Source of the DNA: Sphingomonas citri | Lineage (GTDB): Bacteria; Pseudomonadota; Alphaproteobacteria; Sphingomonadales; Sphingomonadaceae | Direction of reading: 5' to 3' | Assembly: GCF_019429485.1 (NCBI RefSeq) | Contig: NZ_JAHXZN010000002.1 | Coordinates: forward strand, 124,001-188,000 | DNA: 64,000 bases | Shown here: positions 54,044 through 64,000 of the stretch, piece after piece | Layout: the number at the start of each line of letters is the position of its first letter | Position numbering within the stretch: the stretch's first letter is position 1 | Translations under genes and position numbers: made by a program | Notes under the pieces: generated by a model | The model's input: only the letters and a program-made list of their open reading frames with translations | Database searches by the model: none | What the model was told of the DNA's origin: nothing

Positions 54044-54150
54044 ACTGGCGTCATCCTGAGCTCGTCTCAGGATCCACCGTGCCGCGAATTCCTCAGCTTA
54101 TGAGCTTGCGGACAAGTGGATCCTGGAAACGAGTTCAGGATGACGCCAGT
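54044..54150. repeat. Palindromic intergenic repeat, family A copy 5
   Basis: Perfect 16-bp outer arms (54044-54059 and 54135-54150, ACTGGCGTCATCCTGA and its complement) enclose an inner GGATCCAC/GTGGATCC pair. Each half forms its own hairpin (TCCTGAG...CTCAGGA type). Compared with copies 1-4, the hairpin stem is replaced but the GTCATCC and GGATCC landmarks are kept. It lies between DUF1272 and glmM. Confidence 0.8.
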
Positions 54151-54177
54151 AAGGAGATGACGCCGGCGCGAGCCCCC

Positions 54178-55515
<1,338 letters not shown>

Positions 55516-55584
55516 CGCCTCTTCCGTTCGCTCCGCTGGTGGGCTCCCATAAACGATGACGAACGAAGGGCGAAGAGCGCGCTG

Positions 55585-56844
55585 ATGTCGCAGGCCACCC
55601 GTATCCTCCTTGCCCTGATCGCCGGCCTCGCCGCCGGCATCGCGCTGGCGCGCTTCGCGCCCGGCGCGGTGCCGAACGTGGTGGCGGTGGCCGAGCCGCT
55701 CGGCACCGCCTGGCTCCACGCCTTGCAGATGACGATCGTGCCGCTCGTGGTCTCGCTGCTGGTCACCGGCGTCGCCGCGACCGCGGAAGCGGCGCGTGCC
55801 GGGCGGCTGGCGGCGCGCGCGATCGCGCTCTACGTCGCGCTGCTCGCCACCTCGGCGACGATCGCGGCGCTGCTGACGCCGCTGCTGCTGGCGCTCGCGC
55901 CGCTGCCCGCCGCCTCGGCCGCGGCGCTGCGCCGCGCGCTGTCGGACGCGAGCGCCGTGCCCGCGGTGCCGCCGCTCGGCGAGTTCTTCGCGGGCATCGT
56001 GCCGACCAACGTGATCCACGCGGCGGCGAACGACGCCTTCCTGTCGCTGATCATCTTCACTCTGGTCTTCGCCTTCGCGATCGCGCGGATCGAGCGCGCG
56101 CAGCGCGACCTGCTGGTGCGCCTCTTCACCGCGCTGCGCGACGCGATGCTGGTGGTGATCGACTGGGTGCTGTGGATCGCGCCCGCTGGCGTGCTGGCGC
56201 TGGCGCTGGTGGTGGGCGCGCGCGCGGGCACCGGCGCCTTCGGCGCGCTGATCCACTATATCCTGATCGTGAGCGCCTCCGGCGTCGCGGTGATGCTGCT
56301 GGCCTATCCGATCGCGCGGCTGGGCGCGCACCTCCCGCTCGGCACTTTCGCGCGCGCGACGCTGCCGGCGCAGGCGGTGGCGATCAGCACGCAGAGCTCG
56401 CTCGCCTCGATGCCGGCGATGATCGAGGGCGCCCGCGACCTCGGTGTCGACGTGCGGGTCGCCGGCGTGACGCTGCCGCTGGCGGTCGCGATCTTCCGCG
56501 CGACCGGGCCGGCGATGAACCTGGCGGTGGCGATCTACGTGGCGACATGGTTCGGCGTCACGCTGTCGCCGCCGACGCTCGCGATCGGCGTGGTAGTGGC
56601 GACGCTGACCTCGCTCGGCTCGGTCAGCCTGCCCGGCACGGTGAGCTACGTCAGCGCGATCGCGCCGATCGCGGGCACGATCGGGGCGCCGATCGCGCCG
56701 CTGGGGCTGCTGGTGGCGGTGGAGACGATCCCCGATATCGTCCGCACCGTCGGCAACGTGACGATGGACATCGCCACCACCGCGCTGCTGGGCCGACGCG
56801 GCGACGCGGATGACCGGACAAGCCCACCCGCCCCGGACGCTTGA
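55585..56844 (+). CDS. Dicarboxylate/amino acid:cation symporter (DAACS family)
   Basis: This 419-residue inner-membrane carrier has about eight helices and two re-entrant loops. The serine-rich loop [12 protein letters not shown] and the transport motif [14 protein letters not shown] (Asn-like NPTG position changed to ATGP) match the glutamate/dicarboxylate symporters. It takes up C4-dicarboxylates or acidic amino acids with Na or H. The ATG at 55585 begins [15 protein letters not shown]. Divergent from glmM by 69 bp. Confidence 0.92.
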   Translation: MSQATRILLALIAGLAAGIALARFAPGAVPNVVAVAEPLGTAWLHALQMTIVPLVVSLLVTGVAATAEAARAGRLAARAIALYVALLATSATIAALLTPLLLALAPLPAASAAALRRALSDASAVPAVPPLGEFFAGIVPTNVIHAAANDAFLSLIIFTLVFAFAIARIERAQRDLLVRLFTALRDAMLVVIDWVLWIAPAGVLALALVVGARAGTGAFGALIHYILIVSASGVAVMLLAYPIARLGAHLPLGTFARATLPAQAVAISTQSSLASMPAMIEGARDLGVDVRVAGVTLPLAVAIFRATGPAMNLAVAIYVATWFGVTLSPPTLAIGVVVATLTSLGSVSLPGTVSYVSAIAPIAGTIGAPIAPLGLLVAVETIPDIVRTVGNVTMDIATTALLGRRGDADDRTSPPAPDA

Positions 56845-56867
56845 CGAAGGCTAGCCGTCTCCTTTAT

Positions 56868-56881
56868 TGACACTCCTGTCA
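56868..56881. promoter_or_regulatory. Possible TetR-type operator before the Coq4-like gene
   Basis: TGACA (56868-56872) and TGTCA (56877-56881) are an exact inverted pair separated by CTCC. The left half overlaps a TTGACA promoter-like box. It is 16 bp before the GTG start of the next gene, so a repressor bound here would block transcription. No regulator gene is adjacent. Confidence 0.45.
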
Positions 56882-56897
56882 GTAAGGAGCTTCTCCC

Positions 56898-57668
56898 GTG
56901 ACACGCATGCCTCCCTATCCCGGCACCAGCGGACGGCGCGACTGGCGCGGCGCGCTCGACGCGGTGCGGCGGCTGATGCGCGACCCCGACGACACGCGGC
57001 AAGTCTTCCGCATCATGCGCGCGCTCAACACCGGCAACGCGCCCGCCAATTACGCGCGCCTGATCGCGTCGGCGGCCGGGGGCCGGATCGCCTATGAGCG
57101 CGCCGAGCTCGCGGCGCTACTCGCCGATCCCGCGGCGGTGGCGCGCCACGCGCCGGGTACGGTCGGCGCCGCCTATCGCGATTTCCTCGCCACCACCGGC
57201 TATACCGCCGACGGGCTGGTCGCGGTCAGCGAGGCGGACCATGCCGACGCCTGGGGTGCCGAGCATCCCTATGGCTGGATGGGTCGTCGCATCCGTGACC
57301 TGCACGATCTCTGGCACGTGCTCACCGGCTACCAGGCCGACGACCCGCTCGGCGAGGCCGCGCTGGTCGCGTTCAGCTTCGCCCAGGTCGGCGGGCTCGG
57401 CTGGGCGCTGATCGCAGTCGCGGCGGCGACCAAGAGCCTCGCCGTAACGCGCAGCACGCTGTTCGCGCGCGCGGTGTGGGAAGGCTATCGCCACGGCCGT
57501 ACGGCCGCCTGGCTAGTGGCGGAGGATCCGAGGGTGCTGCTCGACGAGCCGCTGGCCGCGGCGCGCGCGCGGTTGGGCATCCGCGAGCCGCACGCTTACC
57601 GCCGCGCGCGCCGCGAGTTGGGCGCCGCGATCGACTCGTTCGGCGGCGCCCGTGGGGTGGCGGCGTGA
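56898..57668 (+). CDS. Coq4-family protein
   Basis: This 256-residue protein has the Coq4 signature RIRDLHDLWHVLTGYQADDP (HDxxH, metal-binding, about 140-145). The N-terminal block RRLMRDPDDTRQVFRIMRAL and C-terminal EGYRHGRTAAWLVAEDPRVLL are also typical. In eukaryotes Coq4 acts in ubiquinone assembly; the bacterial homologues are expected to act on ubiquinone intermediates. The start is a GTG at 56898 with AAGGAG 8 bp upstream. Confidence 0.9.
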   Translation: MTRMPPYPGTSGRRDWRGALDAVRRLMRDPDDTRQVFRIMRALNTGNAPANYARLIASAAGGRIAYERAELAALLADPAAVARHAPGTVGAAYRDFLATTGYTADGLVAVSEADHADAWGAEHPYGWMGRRIRDLHDLWHVLTGYQADDPLGEAALVAFSFAQVGGLGWALIAVAAATKSLAVTRSTLFARAVWEGYRHGRTAAWLVAEDPRVLLDEPLAAARARLGIREPHAYRRARRELGAAIDSFGGARGVAA

Positions 57669-57702
57669 ACGGAGCGGGTCCGGCTCACTTGCCCGTCCCC
57701 GC

Positions 57703-57799
57703 CGTCATCCCGACCTTACCCGCGGATCCATCGTTCCGCGCACGCTCCGCCCGGTTCGCTCGCCGCATCATGGATCCCGGCTCAAGCCCGAGATGATGG
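57703..57799. repeat. Palindromic intergenic repeat, family A copy 6 (degenerate)
   Basis: CGTCATCCCGACCTTACCCG followed by CGGATCCA on the left and TGGATCCCGGCTC then GAGATGATGG on the right keep the family landmarks. Several stem bases have changed, and the left hairpin is no longer perfect. The block TGGATCCCGGCTCAAG is shared with copy 1. It fills the 184-bp gap between the Coq4-like and RarD genes. Confidence 0.75.
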
Positions 57800-57852
57800 T
57801 CCCGTAGCTGGCTTCGGCTAGACAACCCTGAATGCGCGGCAAGAGGACGCGG

Positions 57853-58749
57853 CTATGCGTCCCGCCCCGCCGCGGGCGCCGCGCGCCAGCCTGCCACCGC
57901 ATAGAGCGCGCAGGCGGTCCAGATCAGCGCGAAGCTCAGCAGCTGCGCCGGGCGAAGCGGCTCGCCGAAGATCAGTACCGCCTCGAGGAACTGCAGCGTC
58001 GGGCCGATATATTGCAGCAGCCCCACGGTGGCGTAGCGCAGCCGCCGCGCCGCCGCGGCGAACATCAGCAAAGGCGCGGCGGTCACCGCGCCGGCGAGCA
58101 CCAGCAGCACGTCGATGCGCGTGTTCTGGCCGAAGGCGCCGCTGCCGTGCGCATGCGCCCAGCCGACGATCGCGATTGCCGGCAGCAGCAGCAGCGCGGT
58201 CTCGATCAGCAGCCCGCCGAGCGCGTCGATCGCCACCACCTTGCGGATCAGCCCGTACAGACCGAAGGTGACAGCCAGCACCAGCGAGATCCACAGCGCG
58301 CCGCCGCCGTCGAGCGCAAGCAACACCACCCCCACGCCGGCGATGGCGACCGCGCCCGCCTGCACGCGCGTGATCCGCTCGCGCAGCACCGCCACACCCA
58401 GCAGCACGTTGAGCAGCGGATTGATGAAATAGCCCAAACTTGCTTCCAGCACATGGCCGTTCTGCACCGACCAGATGTAGACGAACCAATTGACCGCGAT
58501 CAGCAGCGCGGTCGCGGTCAGCAGCGCGAGCGTGCGCCCGCGCGCCCTCTCCAGGATCGCGCGGCCTCGCCCCAGCGCGACGACGATCGCCACGAGCAGC
58601 AGCAGCGAGAAGATCACGCGATAGGCCAGCACCTGCAGCGCCGGCACCGGGTCGAGCAGGTGCAGGTAGAGCGGCAGCAGCCCCCAGCACACGAAGGCGC
58701 CGACGCCGAGCAACAGGCCGGTGCGGGTCGAGGCGGGATGGTCGGACAT
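57853..58749 (-). CDS. rarD: RarD-type EamA transporter
   Basis: This 298-residue, ten-helix permease has two EamA repeats. It has the RarD features [27 protein letters not shown] and [20 protein letters not shown]. Members are inner-membrane permeases with uncertain natural substrate (chloramphenicol resistance was the original phenotype). The ATG at 58749 follows GAAGG; the frame is open to 58785. Confidence 0.94.
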   Translation of the reverse strand: MSDHPASTRTGLLLGVGAFVCWGLLPLYLHLLDPVPALQVLAYRVIFSLLLLVAIVVALGRGRAILERARGRTLALLTATALLIAVNWFVYIWSVQNGHVLEASLGYFINPLLNVLLGVAVLRERITRVQAGAVAIAGVGVVLLALDGGGALWISLVLAVTFGLYGLIRKVVAIDALGGLLIETALLLLPAIAIVGWAHAHGSGAFGQNTRIDVLLVLAGAVTAAPLLMFAAAARRLRYATVGLLQYIGPTLQFLEAVLIFGEPLRPAQLLSFALIWTACALYAVAGWRAAPAAGRDA

Positions 58750-58901
58750 GCCACGCGCCTTCGCCTGCCGCATCGTGTAGCGCAAGTCGTCACGCCGCCG
58801 TCATGACCCAGGCTGGCGGCTCCGGCTTGCACGCCTGCCGCCGGCCACAGTATCGTGAGGCGCGTTGCCGCCTCCACCCGCACCGCCTACAGCCGCGGGC
58901 G

Positions 58902-59939
58902 ATGCTCGCGCGCCTGGTCCTCACCGATGTTCGCAACCACGCCGCGCTGAGCCTCGCCCCCGCGCCGGGCTTCGTCATCCTCACCGGCCCCAACGGCGCG
59001 GGCAAGACCAACGTGCTGGAAGCGGTATCACTGCTCGCGCCCGGCCGCGGGTTGCGCCGCGCACCCTTGTCCGAGATCGCGCGCGCCGACGGGCCGGGCG
59101 GCTTCGGCGTCGCAGCGACGCTGGTCGACGGCGTCGAGCTTGCCACCGGGGCGCTGGCGACGGCGCCCGAGCGACGTGTGGTGCGGGTCAACGGCGCCGC
59201 CGCGGGTGCCGGCGCGCTGGCCGAGCGGATCGCGGTCCTGTGGCTCACCCCGGCGATGGACCGGCTGTTCACCGAGGCCGCGGGTGAGCGTCGCCGCTTC
59301 CTCGATCGGCTCACGCTGGCGCTCGCCCCCGAGCATGCGCGCCACGGCACGCGCTACGAGGCGGCGATGCGCGACCGCAACCGCCTGCTCGCCGAGCCGG
59401 CACCCGACCGCGACTGGCTCGCGGCGCTGGAGGCGCAGATGGCGCAGCACGGCGCCGCGCTCGATGCCGCGCGTCGCCGCACCGTCGCGGCGCTCGACGA
59501 GGCGCTGGCGGCGCAGCCCGCGGGCGCGGTGCCGCGCGCCGCGCTCGCGCTCGCCGGCTGGGGCGGAGACACCGAGACGCTCGCCGCCGAGCTGCGCGCC
59601 GGCCGCGTGCGGGACGCCGCAGCGGGGCGCACGCTCGCGGGACCGCACCGCGCCGACCTGCTCGTCACGCACGTCGACAAGGCCCGCCCCGCCGCGAGCG
59701 CCTCGACCGGCGAGCAGAAGGCGCTCCTGCTCGGCATCGTCCTCGCCCACGCCGAGCTGGTCGCCATCACCACGGGTCGCACGCCTTTGCTGCTGCTCGA
59801 CGAGATCGCCGCGCATCTCGATCCGGCGCGCCGCGCCGCTCTGTTCGAGCGGCTCGCGCCGCTCGGCCAGGTGTGGATGACGGGGACCGAACCCGAGCTG
59901 TTCGCCGCGGCGGGCGCGGCGACGCGCCTGGCGCTGTGA
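58902..59939 (+). CDS. recF: DNA replication and repair protein RecF
   Basis: This 345-residue SMC-like ATPase has Walker [17 protein letters not shown] (about 28-37), signature [12 protein letters not shown], and Walker [13 protein letters not shown]. It loads RecA at gaps during recombinational repair. The first codons [13 protein letters not shown] give the usual RecF start at 58902; the open frame to 58803 is not protein-like. It is not next to dnaN or gyrB here. Divergent from rarD by 152 bp. Confidence 0.96.
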   Translation: MLARLVLTDVRNHAALSLAPAPGFVILTGPNGAGKTNVLEAVSLLAPGRGLRRAPLSEIARADGPGGFGVAATLVDGVELATGALATAPERRVVRVNGAAAGAGALAERIAVLWLTPAMDRLFTEAAGERRRFLDRLTLALAPEHARHGTRYEAAMRDRNRLLAEPAPDRDWLAALEAQMAQHGAALDAARRRTVAALDEALAAQPAGAVPRAALALAGWGGDTETLAAELRAGRVRDAAAGRTLAGPHRADLLVTHVDKARPAASASTGEQKALLLGIVLAHAELVAITTGRTPLLLLDEIAAHLDPARRAALFERLAPLGQVWMTGTEPELFAAAGAATRLAL

Positions 59940-60003
59940 CCGGATCGCGGAGCCCGCGTGCCGCAGCGGCGTTGCGTCGCCCAACAAAAACGCGCAGGCC
60001 GCG

Positions 60004-61308
60004 TTGACCATCCGGCGCCGCGCGCCGCACGCAGGAACCACGCCGCTGACCGAGCCACCTTCTCCCGCCGCCACCGAACGTGCCCCGTCGGCGGGCGTGG
60101 GCGAGTGGCGACGGGGCTGGCCACTCGTGTCGGCGGCGATGCTCGGTGCCGGTCTCGGCCCCGGCCTCTATCAGAACCTTTCGAGCCTGTTCACGCCGGG
60201 GCTGGAGCGTAGCTTCGGCTGGTCGCGCGGCGAGATCGCCACCGCCGCCGGGCTCGCGCTGCTCGGCGCCCTCGCGGCGCCCCTGATCGGGCGCACCGCA
60301 GACCGCTTCGGCGTGCGGCCGGTGATCACCGCCTCGATGCTGTTGCTCGGCATCGCCTATCTGTGGCTCGCCACGATCGGCGGCGCGATCTGGCGCTATC
60401 AGATCGGCGTGGTGCTGCTGGTGCTCACCATCCCGGGGACGAGCAGCCTGGCGTACGGCAAGCTGATCGCGGCCGCGTTCGAGCGGCGCCGCGGGCTCGC
60501 GCTGGCGCTCGGCACCTCGGGGCTGGCGCTCGCCACCATCGTCGCCGCCCCCGCGCTCGGCTGGGTGATCGGACGCTACGGCTGGCGCTACGGCTTCATC
60601 GCGCTCGCGGCGGGAAGTTCAGTGCTGGCGTTGCCGCTGATCCTGCTCGCGATCCGCCGCGCGCCGCGCGCGATCGTCGCGCCGCGGGCGCCGCCCAGCG
60701 AGGCGAGCGGCGTGTCGGCGCGCGACGCGCGGCGCGACCAGCGTTTCTGGATCCTGGTCACCTCGGCCTTGCTGATCAACGCCGCTACCACCGGGCTGGT
60801 GACCCAGCTGGTGCCGATCGGGATCGAGTTCGGCCAGAGCGCGGCGCAGGCGGCGCTGCTGCTCACCGCCTTCGCCGCGAGCGCGATCGCTGGGCGGCTG
60901 CTGGTGGGTCTGTTGGTCGACCGGCTCCGCCCGCAACCCGTGGCGGCGGGGTTCGCGCTGGTGTCGGCGGTGGCGTTCGTGCTGCTCGCGCTCGCGCCGC
61001 AGGGACAGGCGACGCTGCTGCTGCTGGTCTTCCTCGCCGGGCTGATGAACGGTGCCGAGAACGACCTGCTGCCCTTCTTCGCGGCGCGCCTGTTCGGCCT
61101 TCGCGCCTATGCCGAGATCTACGGCACCGCGATGCCGCTGGCCCTGTCGGGCACCGCGGTGGGGATCATCGGCTTCGGCCGGCTGCACGACGCCGCCGGC
61201 ACCTACACTCCTGCGCTAGGGTGCGGCGCGGGCGCGCTGCTGCTCGCCTGCTGTTGCTTCCTGCTGCTGCCCGATCGCGCGCTGCCGGGGACCGGCGAGA
61301 CGCTCTGA
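60004..61308 (+). CDS. MFS transporter, MCT/oxalate-formate antiporter-like
   Basis: This 434-residue, 12-helix carrier has LFTPGLERSFGWSRGEIATA after helix 1, typical of the monocarboxylate/oxalate branch, and a motif-A-like GRTADRFGVRPV. The substrate is unknown. The first 40 residues are a polar extension. The start at 60004 is a TTG; no good alternative with a ribosome binding site was found, so the exact start is uncertain. Confidence 0.87.
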   Translation: MTIRRRAPHAGTTPLTEPPSPAATERAPSAGVGEWRRGWPLVSAAMLGAGLGPGLYQNLSSLFTPGLERSFGWSRGEIATAAGLALLGALAAPLIGRTADRFGVRPVITASMLLLGIAYLWLATIGGAIWRYQIGVVLLVLTIPGTSSLAYGKLIAAAFERRRGLALALGTSGLALATIVAAPALGWVIGRYGWRYGFIALAAGSSVLALPLILLAIRRAPRAIVAPRAPPSEASGVSARDARRDQRFWILVTSALLINAATTGLVTQLVPIGIEFGQSAAQAALLLTAFAASAIAGRLLVGLLVDRLRPQPVAAGFALVSAVAFVLLALAPQGQATLLLLVFLAGLMNGAENDLLPFFAARLFGLRAYAEIYGTAMPLALSGTAVGIIGFGRLHDAAGTYTPALGCGAGALLLACCCFLLLPDRALPGTGETL

Positions 61309-61642
61309 TAGCAGCGCGGATCGATAACAGAGAGAAGGCGTGTCGGTCCTCCCCAACAGAGGATCATCGCGAGATGGCTCTGCTGGCCTGGATGTGAGCG
61401 ACACGGAGCCCCGGGGAGCCGGATGTTGAACTCGCCAAACAGCCTGTTTGGAAAGCCCCTGTCGGCCAGCCGATCACGCGACCGGCCGACCAGTGGATCA
61501 TCGCAGCCGCGATCTCGCAGCGATACTTGCTAGGAAGAGGATTGGTTTGGCCGAGCACGGACGCATGACATCGTGAACGCGACGCTTCTGACCCGGGGGG
61601 CATCTGGCGAGCGATCATCGAAGCCGCCGCCCCGCCGCTGTC
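61309..61642. other. 334-bp non-coding stretch with no recognisable gene
   Basis: No repeat of family A or B, tRNA or known motif is visible. The base composition appears less GC-rich than its neighbours. A minus-strand open frame (61364-61618) does not look like a protein. It may hold the NIPSNAP gene's downstream region or an old remnant; I cannot say more. Confidence 0.5.
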
Positions 61643-62455
61643 TCAGATCTGCGAGTAAGCGATCGGGCTCAGGATCTGGTTGTCGGCGGCCGAGGTGATC
61701 TCGGGGTCGGTGAGCCCCGGCGTGGTGATCAGCTTGCGCCAGGCCGGGTCCGACCCGAACGTCGCCCAGTTGCGCTCGCGCGTCGCCAGGTCCGGGAAAG
61801 TGAGCAGGTAGGTCAGGCTCGGCAGATGCGCGCCGGTCAGGTCCTGCGCGAAGAAGACCGGGGTGAGACCGGTGCGGCGGAAGATGTCGATCTCGCCACC
61901 GGTGTCGAACATGCCGATCTTGGTCGTGCCCGCGCGCTCGTTGTGGCTGTAGTAGGTACGTAGCTCGAAGATCCGCGCCTTGTTGCCAGCGGTCGCGGCG
62001 GGCAGCTCGACCCGCGGGAAGTGCGGGAAGGCGCGCATCAGCTTGACGTCGAGCGACACGAAGGGCGGCGCGTCCGGCGTGGTGCCGAGGAAGGGTGCCG
62101 CCGCGGCGGTGTAGCGGCCGTCCGCGGCGAGCCGGTCGGGCAGCGCGGCGAAGTCGGCGATCGTCGGATGCGGCACCAGCACCTGGAGACCCGGCGTGCC
62201 ATAGCCGATCGCCACCGTGAACACGCCGATCGGCCCGCAGCCGGCGCGGCGCGCGGCGGGGATGAAGGCGTCGCGCAGATAGGTGTCGAGGCGCTCGCGC
62301 ATGGGCCCGCGCACCAGGTGATAGGTGCGCAGCTCATAGACCTCGGGTGCGGTCGTGGCGGCGGTGCGCTGCGCATGCGCCGCGCCGCTCGACAGCGTCA
62401 TGCCGCCGATGGCAGCGCCCGCGAGCAGCGAGCGTCGTTGGATCGCTTGCGTCAT
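61643..62455 (-). CDS. NIPSNAP-family protein with Tat-type signal
   Basis: This 270-residue protein has a twin-arginine signal (QRRSLLAGAAIGGMTL, ending AHAQ). Two NIPSNAP ferredoxin-like domains follow (VYELRTYHLVRGPMRERLDT, then IFELRTYYSHNERAGTTKI). Export in folded form to the periplasm is predicted. The family has no defined activity. GAGAGGA precedes the ATG. Confidence 0.9.
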   Translation of the reverse strand: MTQAIQRRSLLAGAAIGGMTLSSGAAHAQRTAATTAPEVYELRTYHLVRGPMRERLDTYLRDAFIPAARRAGCGPIGVFTVAIGYGTPGLQVLVPHPTIADFAALPDRLAADGRYTAAAAPFLGTTPDAPPFVSLDVKLMRAFPHFPRVELPAATAGNKARIFELRTYYSHNERAGTTKIGMFDTGGEIDIFRRTGLTPVFFAQDLTGAHLPSLTYLLTFPDLATRERNWATFGSDPAWRKLITTPGLTDPEITSAADNQILSPIAYSQI

Positions 62456-62537
62456 TCTGTCCTCTCCCCGGCCGAAGGCCCGTAGGAGCCGAAATGGCGC
62501 GTTTCGTCAATCCGTTACGCCAAGCGGCCGGCAGGAC

Positions 62538-62951
62538 TCACCGTTCAAGCGGTTCAGCGCGACGAGGCCGCGCGGTCGGCGTCGACGAGCCGCTCGACCG
62601 GCATGTCGCTGATCGGACCGGGCGACTGATCGAGCGCCCGCGGGCGAAGAGCCAGCGGCCGAGCAGCCCGGCCACCGACGCGCCGAGCAGCGGCGCCGCC
62701 CGGAACAGCCACAGCTGCCGCACGGGGCCGACGCCGACCGCGGGATTGGAGTAGCCGCCGGAGATGAAGCCGACCGCGAAGGCCATGGTGAGCACGGTGA
62801 GCGAGACGCTGACGAGCCCGAACGAGCCGGGCACGCCGGTCGCGGCGGCGAGCACCGCCGCACCGCAGCCGCCGACGACGAGCCAGGAGGTGCCGAAGAC
62901 CTCGGCCGCGAGCCACCGCGCGGCAGCGATCGGGCGGGGCCTCGTGGCGTT
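62538..62951 (-). pseudogene. aqpZ: Collapsed aquaporin (aqpZ-type) pseudogene
   Basis: One frame reads [19 protein letters not shown], then [16 protein letters not shown] and NPAVGVG, the first half of an AqpZ aquaporin. It then jumps straight to [20 protein letters not shown], the C-terminal helix. About 130-150 residues, including helices 3-5 and one NPA box, are gone. There is no ATG, GTG or TTG before the first conserved residues: a TAG at 62954-62952 is followed by none. A likely frameshift near the end changes the tail to [17 protein letters not shown] in another frame. All three defects support a dead gene. Confidence 0.85.
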
Positions 62952-63015
62952 CTACGCGGACGAGAGCGAGAAGAGGTGTGGGGCGAGGTGCCGGCCGGCA
63001 GCTCGCCCCATGCGG

Positions 63016-63300
63016 TCACTTGCCTCGCAGCGTGTTGATCAGCGCGATACCGAGCACGCCACCCAGCGCCGCGGCGGTGAACGGCCGCTCGTGGATGAAC
63101 TGGCGCGCATAGTCGATCGCGGGGCGGATCGTGTCCTCCACCGCATTCTTGGCGTCGCCGTAGCTCTGCCGCGCCTGCCCGCCGAGCTGGTCGGCCTTGC
63201 CCTCGGCACGCAGGGTCTTGTCGCCGGTGGCGCTGCCCAGACCTTCCTTGATCTTGCCGCCGAGGTTGGTCGCGGCGCCGGCGAGGGTATCAGTGTTCAT
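63016..63300 (-). CDS. CsbD-family stress protein
   Basis: This 94-residue protein has the CsbD pattern GAATNLGGKIKEGLGSATGD, then KADQLGGQARQSYGDAK. A C-terminal hydrophobic segment (FTAAALGGVLGIALINTL) resembles the membrane-anchored ElaB/YqjD-type tail. CsbD proteins are general stress proteins of unknown mechanism. Its ATG overlaps the stop of the channel gene by ATGA, so the two are coupled. Confidence 0.92.
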   Translation of the reverse strand: MNTDTLAGAATNLGGKIKEGLGSATGDKTLRAEGKADQLGGQARQSYGDAKNAVEDTIRPAIDYARQFIHERPFTAAALGGVLGIALINTLRGK

Positions 63301-64000
63301 CGCTCGTCTCCTTCATTGAACTGCGGGTTGAACGGTGCGGCGCGCGGTGCCGGGCTGTGCTCCGCGGTAGGTGCTGCGGTCAGGTCGCGATCGGCCAGAT
63401 CGCGCTCGAGCAGCCGCGTCACGACGCGTCCCGCCGCCTCGCGACCGCCCAGCCCGAAGGCCAGCGCCGCGGCGACCGCGACCGCGCCGAGCAGCAGCCC
63501 GAACGCCATGTTGATGATGTCGTCGGCGAGACCCATGAAGCGCAGCCCGATCGCGGTACCGAGCACGATGATCGCGACGCGCACCAACGGCGCCGCGACG
63601 CGCGCGCCGCTCTGCCCCTCGACCACGCGGGCGACGAGGCGCGCGATGACGATCGCGGCGAAGATGATGATCGAGCCGAATACCACTTGCCCGAACAGCG
63701 CCAACACCTCGGCCATGATGCGCGAGCCGTAAGCGAAGTCGAGCTGGCGGAACGCCTCCATCAGGCCGAAGATCAGCACCGCGACGAAGGCGCCCTTGCC
63801 GACCAGTGCGGACGGACGGAGGTCGGCCGGCGCCGCGCCGAGCTCGCTAGCGGTCGCCTGCGACCACAGGCCGGTGGCGGCGATCGCGCGATCGAAGCCG
63901 GTGGTGCCGAGGAACTGGGTCAGCAGCCGCGACGCGAACCTGCCGATGGCATAGGCGACCGCGAGGATCAGCGCGGCGGCGACGACGTGCGGGATCGCGT
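63297..64000 (-). CDS. Mechanosensitive-channel-like membrane protein (5' end outside window)
   Basis: The frame is open to the right edge (upstream codons read IPHVVAAALILAVAYAIGRF), so the N-terminus is missing. The visible part (about 234 residues) has repeated helix pairs with conserved small residues (LFGQVVFGSIIIFAAIVIARLV, then LLLGAVAVAAALAFGLGGRE). This is the TM-helix/CmpX-type MscS-related family lacking a full MscS cytosolic domain. It is expected to respond to membrane tension. Coupled to CsbD. Confidence 0.85.
   Translation of the reverse strand, partial: AIPHVVAAALILAVAYAIGRFASRLLTQFLGTTGFDRAIAATGLWSQATASELGAAPADLRPSALVGKGAFVAVLIFGLMEAFRQLDFAYGSRIMAEVLALFGQVVFGSIIIFAAIVIARLVARVVEGQSGARVAAPLVRVAIIVLGTAIGLRFMGLADDIINMAFGLLLGAVAVAAALAFGLGGREAAGRVVTRLLERDLADRDLTAAPTAEHSPAPRAAPFNPQFNEGDER

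Overview
The window is very GC-rich, gene-dense chromosomal DNA of an alphaproteobacterium, most likely a Sphingomonas-type sphingomonad. The indications are an exosortase-V-type exopolysaccharide locus, a CcrM-type GANTC methyltransferase, an ECF41 sigma module, a Coq4-like protein, TonB-dependent glycan uptake, and two families of intergenic palindromic repeats. No phage, integrase, transposase or CRISPR array is visible.

Layout. (1) 1-12321 is an exopolysaccharide locus. It holds a TPR lipoprotein (cut by the window edge), an outer-membrane export protein, a beta-barrel protein, a chain-length determinant and a BY-kinase; the last four are chained by GTGA start/stop overlaps. An EpsD-like isomerase, a small exosortase accessory protein, EpsI, the exosortase, a family 2 glycosyltransferase, an acyltransferase and a UDP-glucuronate decarboxylase follow. 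(2) 12351-23224 is mixed: an EF-hand lipoprotein, HNH nuclease, M24 peptidase, tRNA-Thr, LysR regulator, aldo/keto reductase, MFS carrier, an ECF41 sigma factor with its carboxymuconolactone-decarboxylase partner and a matching promoter, a patatin with a membrane hairpin, and a UPF0178 protein. (3) 23345-42094 is a carbohydrate region: sialate O-acetylesterase, GH43, esterase, GH9, a tandem beta-helix/beta-propeller protein, FadR-type and LuxR-type regulators, gluconokinase and a large TonB receptor. A membrane protein and a kinase-like/receiver pair sit inside it. (4) 42238-50417 holds an FeS-type photolyase, an M13 peptidase, a three-gene ATGA-coupled set (radical SAM, phosphoesterase, MsrB), a bestrophin and FolP. 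(5) 50652-53961 is ccrM, rnhB, a thiD-VOC fusion and a DUF1272 protein, with six GANTC sites in 112 bp in front of ccrM. (6) 54178-64000 is glmM, a dicarboxylate symporter, a Coq4-like gene, rarD, recF, an MFS carrier, a NIPSNAP protein, a collapsed aquaporin pseudogene, CsbD and a mechanosensitive-type channel (cut by the right edge).

How the parts work together. Region 1 should make, modify and export an acidic or xylose-containing polysaccharide, with an exosortase attached; no PEP-CTERM substrate is encoded here. Region 3 looks like a system for deacetylating, cleaving and importing plant-type or self-made glycans. The most informative non-coding signals are the ECF41-type promoter at 20454-20480, the GANTC cluster before ccrM, a GANTC-containing palindrome before the M13 peptidase, a FadR-type palindrome before the GntR gene, and eight palindromic repeat units scattered between genes.
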